Assembly (NCBI GenBank): GCA_030247855.1
Contig: JAPDRN010000035.1
Location: 66,051-130,050 of the forward strand
Reading direction: 5' to 3'
DNA: 64,000 bases
Origin: Knufia peltigerae
Lineage: Eukaryota; Ascomycota; Eurotiomycetes; Chaetothyriales; Trichomeriaceae
Shown here: positions 62,768 through 64,000 of the stretch, piece by piece
Position numbering within the stretch: position 1 is the first letter of the stretch
Layout of the letters: each line of letters begins with the position of its first letter
Made by a program: the position numbers and the translations under genes
The notes under the pieces: generated by a model
The model's database searches: none
Told to the model about the DNA's origin: nothing
Seen by the model: the letters and a program-made list of their open reading frames with translations, nothing else

Positions 62768-63948
62768 TCATAATGTGTAACGGAAATGAGGATTCTCCCA
62801 GTCAGTAAGATCATGTGCAATAGCCCCATCTCTAATTGCAGCATCAAGATTTTGGTCTCTCTTCTTGTTTTCCCTTACGAGATAGATCCTCATGGCGAGA
62901 CTACAGACCACTGAAAGTGCAGCTGTGGTAAGAGCCCCCTGGAACAAGGAAGGATAATGCTCCTTGACCTCGGTCGTTTTGATGAACAAGGGTGCTGTCC
63001 CATTGGAGATACAGTACGCCATCCACACCAGACCCATGACAAAGACCTTCTTTGTGTAGCCGCCGGTATTCGAGCCGACGAGAGACAACAGCATGGTGTA
63101 AGAGGGCGGGAAAGTGAACAGAAGGAAGAACCCTGCCAGGGCGGCTGAGTGATCAGGCGCCCATTGTACCTTCCAGGTGAGTGCCGCTCCGGCGATGACG
63201 AACAACTCGCAGATGCACCAGATGATGGCGCGGATGTTGCGAAGGTAGTTAGCTGCCCATCCGGTGATGGCCAACACCACAAGCAGATAGATCCCCGCAC
63301 AGCCAGTCAGCAACACCGACTTGAAGGGTGAGTAGCCAAAGCTCTTGACGATGATGGACCCGAACCCCGAGCAGGCACCGTTGATGAAATGAATGCAGTA
63401 CGTCGACACCACCGTCAACCAAGTCTTTGGGTCCTTTAGTGCTTCGACGATCTGGTGAGGCTTGATGGATTTGGTCTCTTCTGTGACCAGCTCCAGTCGG
63501 ATTCGTGCGTCCGCAACCTTGCGTTCATGCTCCTTCAAGAACCAAGCGGATTCCGGATTGTTTGGCAGTGCGAAGATCATGATGATTCCCCAGCCGACGG
63601 TCATCGCACCCAGGATCAGGTATTGATATTTCCACGGCGAGAGATCACCCTTGATATGGCCGATACCATAAACCATCATGGGACCGAGGAAGCCCCCGAG
63701 GCCTTGGGACATGTACCAAACTGAGTATCGGAGAGGTTGTTCTTCTCTTCTCCAAAACAGTGGAATCATCAGTGAGAAACCTGGTCCTGCACCAGCTTCG
63801 CAGAAGCCCAAGAAGAAACGTTGCACCATCAGCCCCGGGTATGACGAGACCACGGCGGTTAGCATGGTGACAGCTCCCCAGATGACAACGGTACCCGCAA
63901 GGTATTTGCCCAGAGGAAGTTTCTGTGCGAGAAATGCCGCAGGGACAG
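62768..63948 (-). CDS. MFS permease, Dal5/Tna1-like (5' part outside the window)
   Basis: The last exon reads from an acceptor AG at 63950-63949 to the TGA at 62768, giving 393 visible residues. They begin VPAAFLAQKLPLGKY, which is TM3-4 of an anion:cation symporter. The motif GFCEAGAGPGF and about nine TM helices follow; the C-terminus is DLTDWENPHFRYTL. The remaining 5' exons lie beyond the right edge; 63951-64000 looks like intron, with a TTGACTGAC branch. Family members import allantoate, nicotinate, pantothenate or other organic anions with protons at the plasma membrane. The substrate is not visible. Confidence 0.9.
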
Positions 63949-64000
63949 CTGTCGATCACAGACGTCAGTCAAAGATGTACGGAGTAGATTATCGTCCTCA

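Overview
The window is nuclear DNA of a filamentous ascomycete (Pezizomycotina). It has short GT..AG introns of about 45-160 nt with CTRAC-type branch points, fungal Zn2Cys6 regulators, and fungal housekeeping genes (PAT1, ESF1, MDM10, UDP-glucose 4-epimerase). The order cannot be fixed from the sequence. The dense mix of catabolic enzymes, transporters, a P450 and flavin monooxygenases would suit a black-yeast/Eurotiomycete lineage, but that is a guess.

Layout. 1-3.6 kb: the 5' end of a type II membrane protein gene and PAT1 (mRNA decay). 3.6-6.4 kb: a gene-poor stretch with a 46-nt hairpin and a small Zn2Cys6 protein. 6.4-15 kb: a run of small-molecule enzymes (metallo-beta-lactamase-fold hydrolase, DUF1330-like protein, 3-hydroxyisobutyrate dehydrogenase-like enzyme, MDR reductase, cupin, iron-type alcohol dehydrogenase, NIF3-like protein). 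15.2-24.7 kb: a MATE exporter, then a purine-type set (NCS1 permease, Zn2Cys6 factor, adenosine/adenine deaminase) and a 2OG-Fe(II) oxygenase. 25.4-31.1 kb: two divergent secreted proteins, one mucin-like and one with an internally duplicated domain. 32-38.7 kb: an FAD monooxygenase, SDR, cytochrome P450 and NTF2-like protein, resembling a small specialised-metabolism or catabolic cluster. 39.6-48.6 kb: housekeeping genes (a 4E-T-like eIF4E-binding protein, ESF1, UDP-glucose 4-epimerase, MDM10). 49-52.6 kb: a cupin protein and a large Zn2Cys6 regulator. 52.9-61.4 kb: an FAD monooxygenase gene split by a complete Ty1/copia retrotransposon. 62.8 kb to the end: a 5'-incomplete MFS permease.

The outstanding object is the retrotransposon at 53327-60348. 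It has identical 132-bp LTRs, a perfect 5-bp target duplication (GCATC) and one uninterrupted 2205-residue gag-pol frame. Between integrase and reverse transcriptase the polyprotein carries an acidic region and then seven consecutive six-cysteine modules. The first three, and the sixth, have GAL4-type Zn(II)2Cys6 spacing, so a host transcription-factor DNA-binding domain appears to have been captured and multiplied inside the polyprotein. The LTR itself has three same-strand CGG triplets (CGG-N3-CGG-N11-CGG) just upstream of its TATA box; CGG is the half-site of this zinc-cluster family. A working hypothesis is a retroelement whose Zn2Cys6 array recognises its own LTR or host promoters. The insertion cuts the GDAAH flavin-binding motif of the host gene, whose two halves otherwise join in frame, so the event looks very recent.
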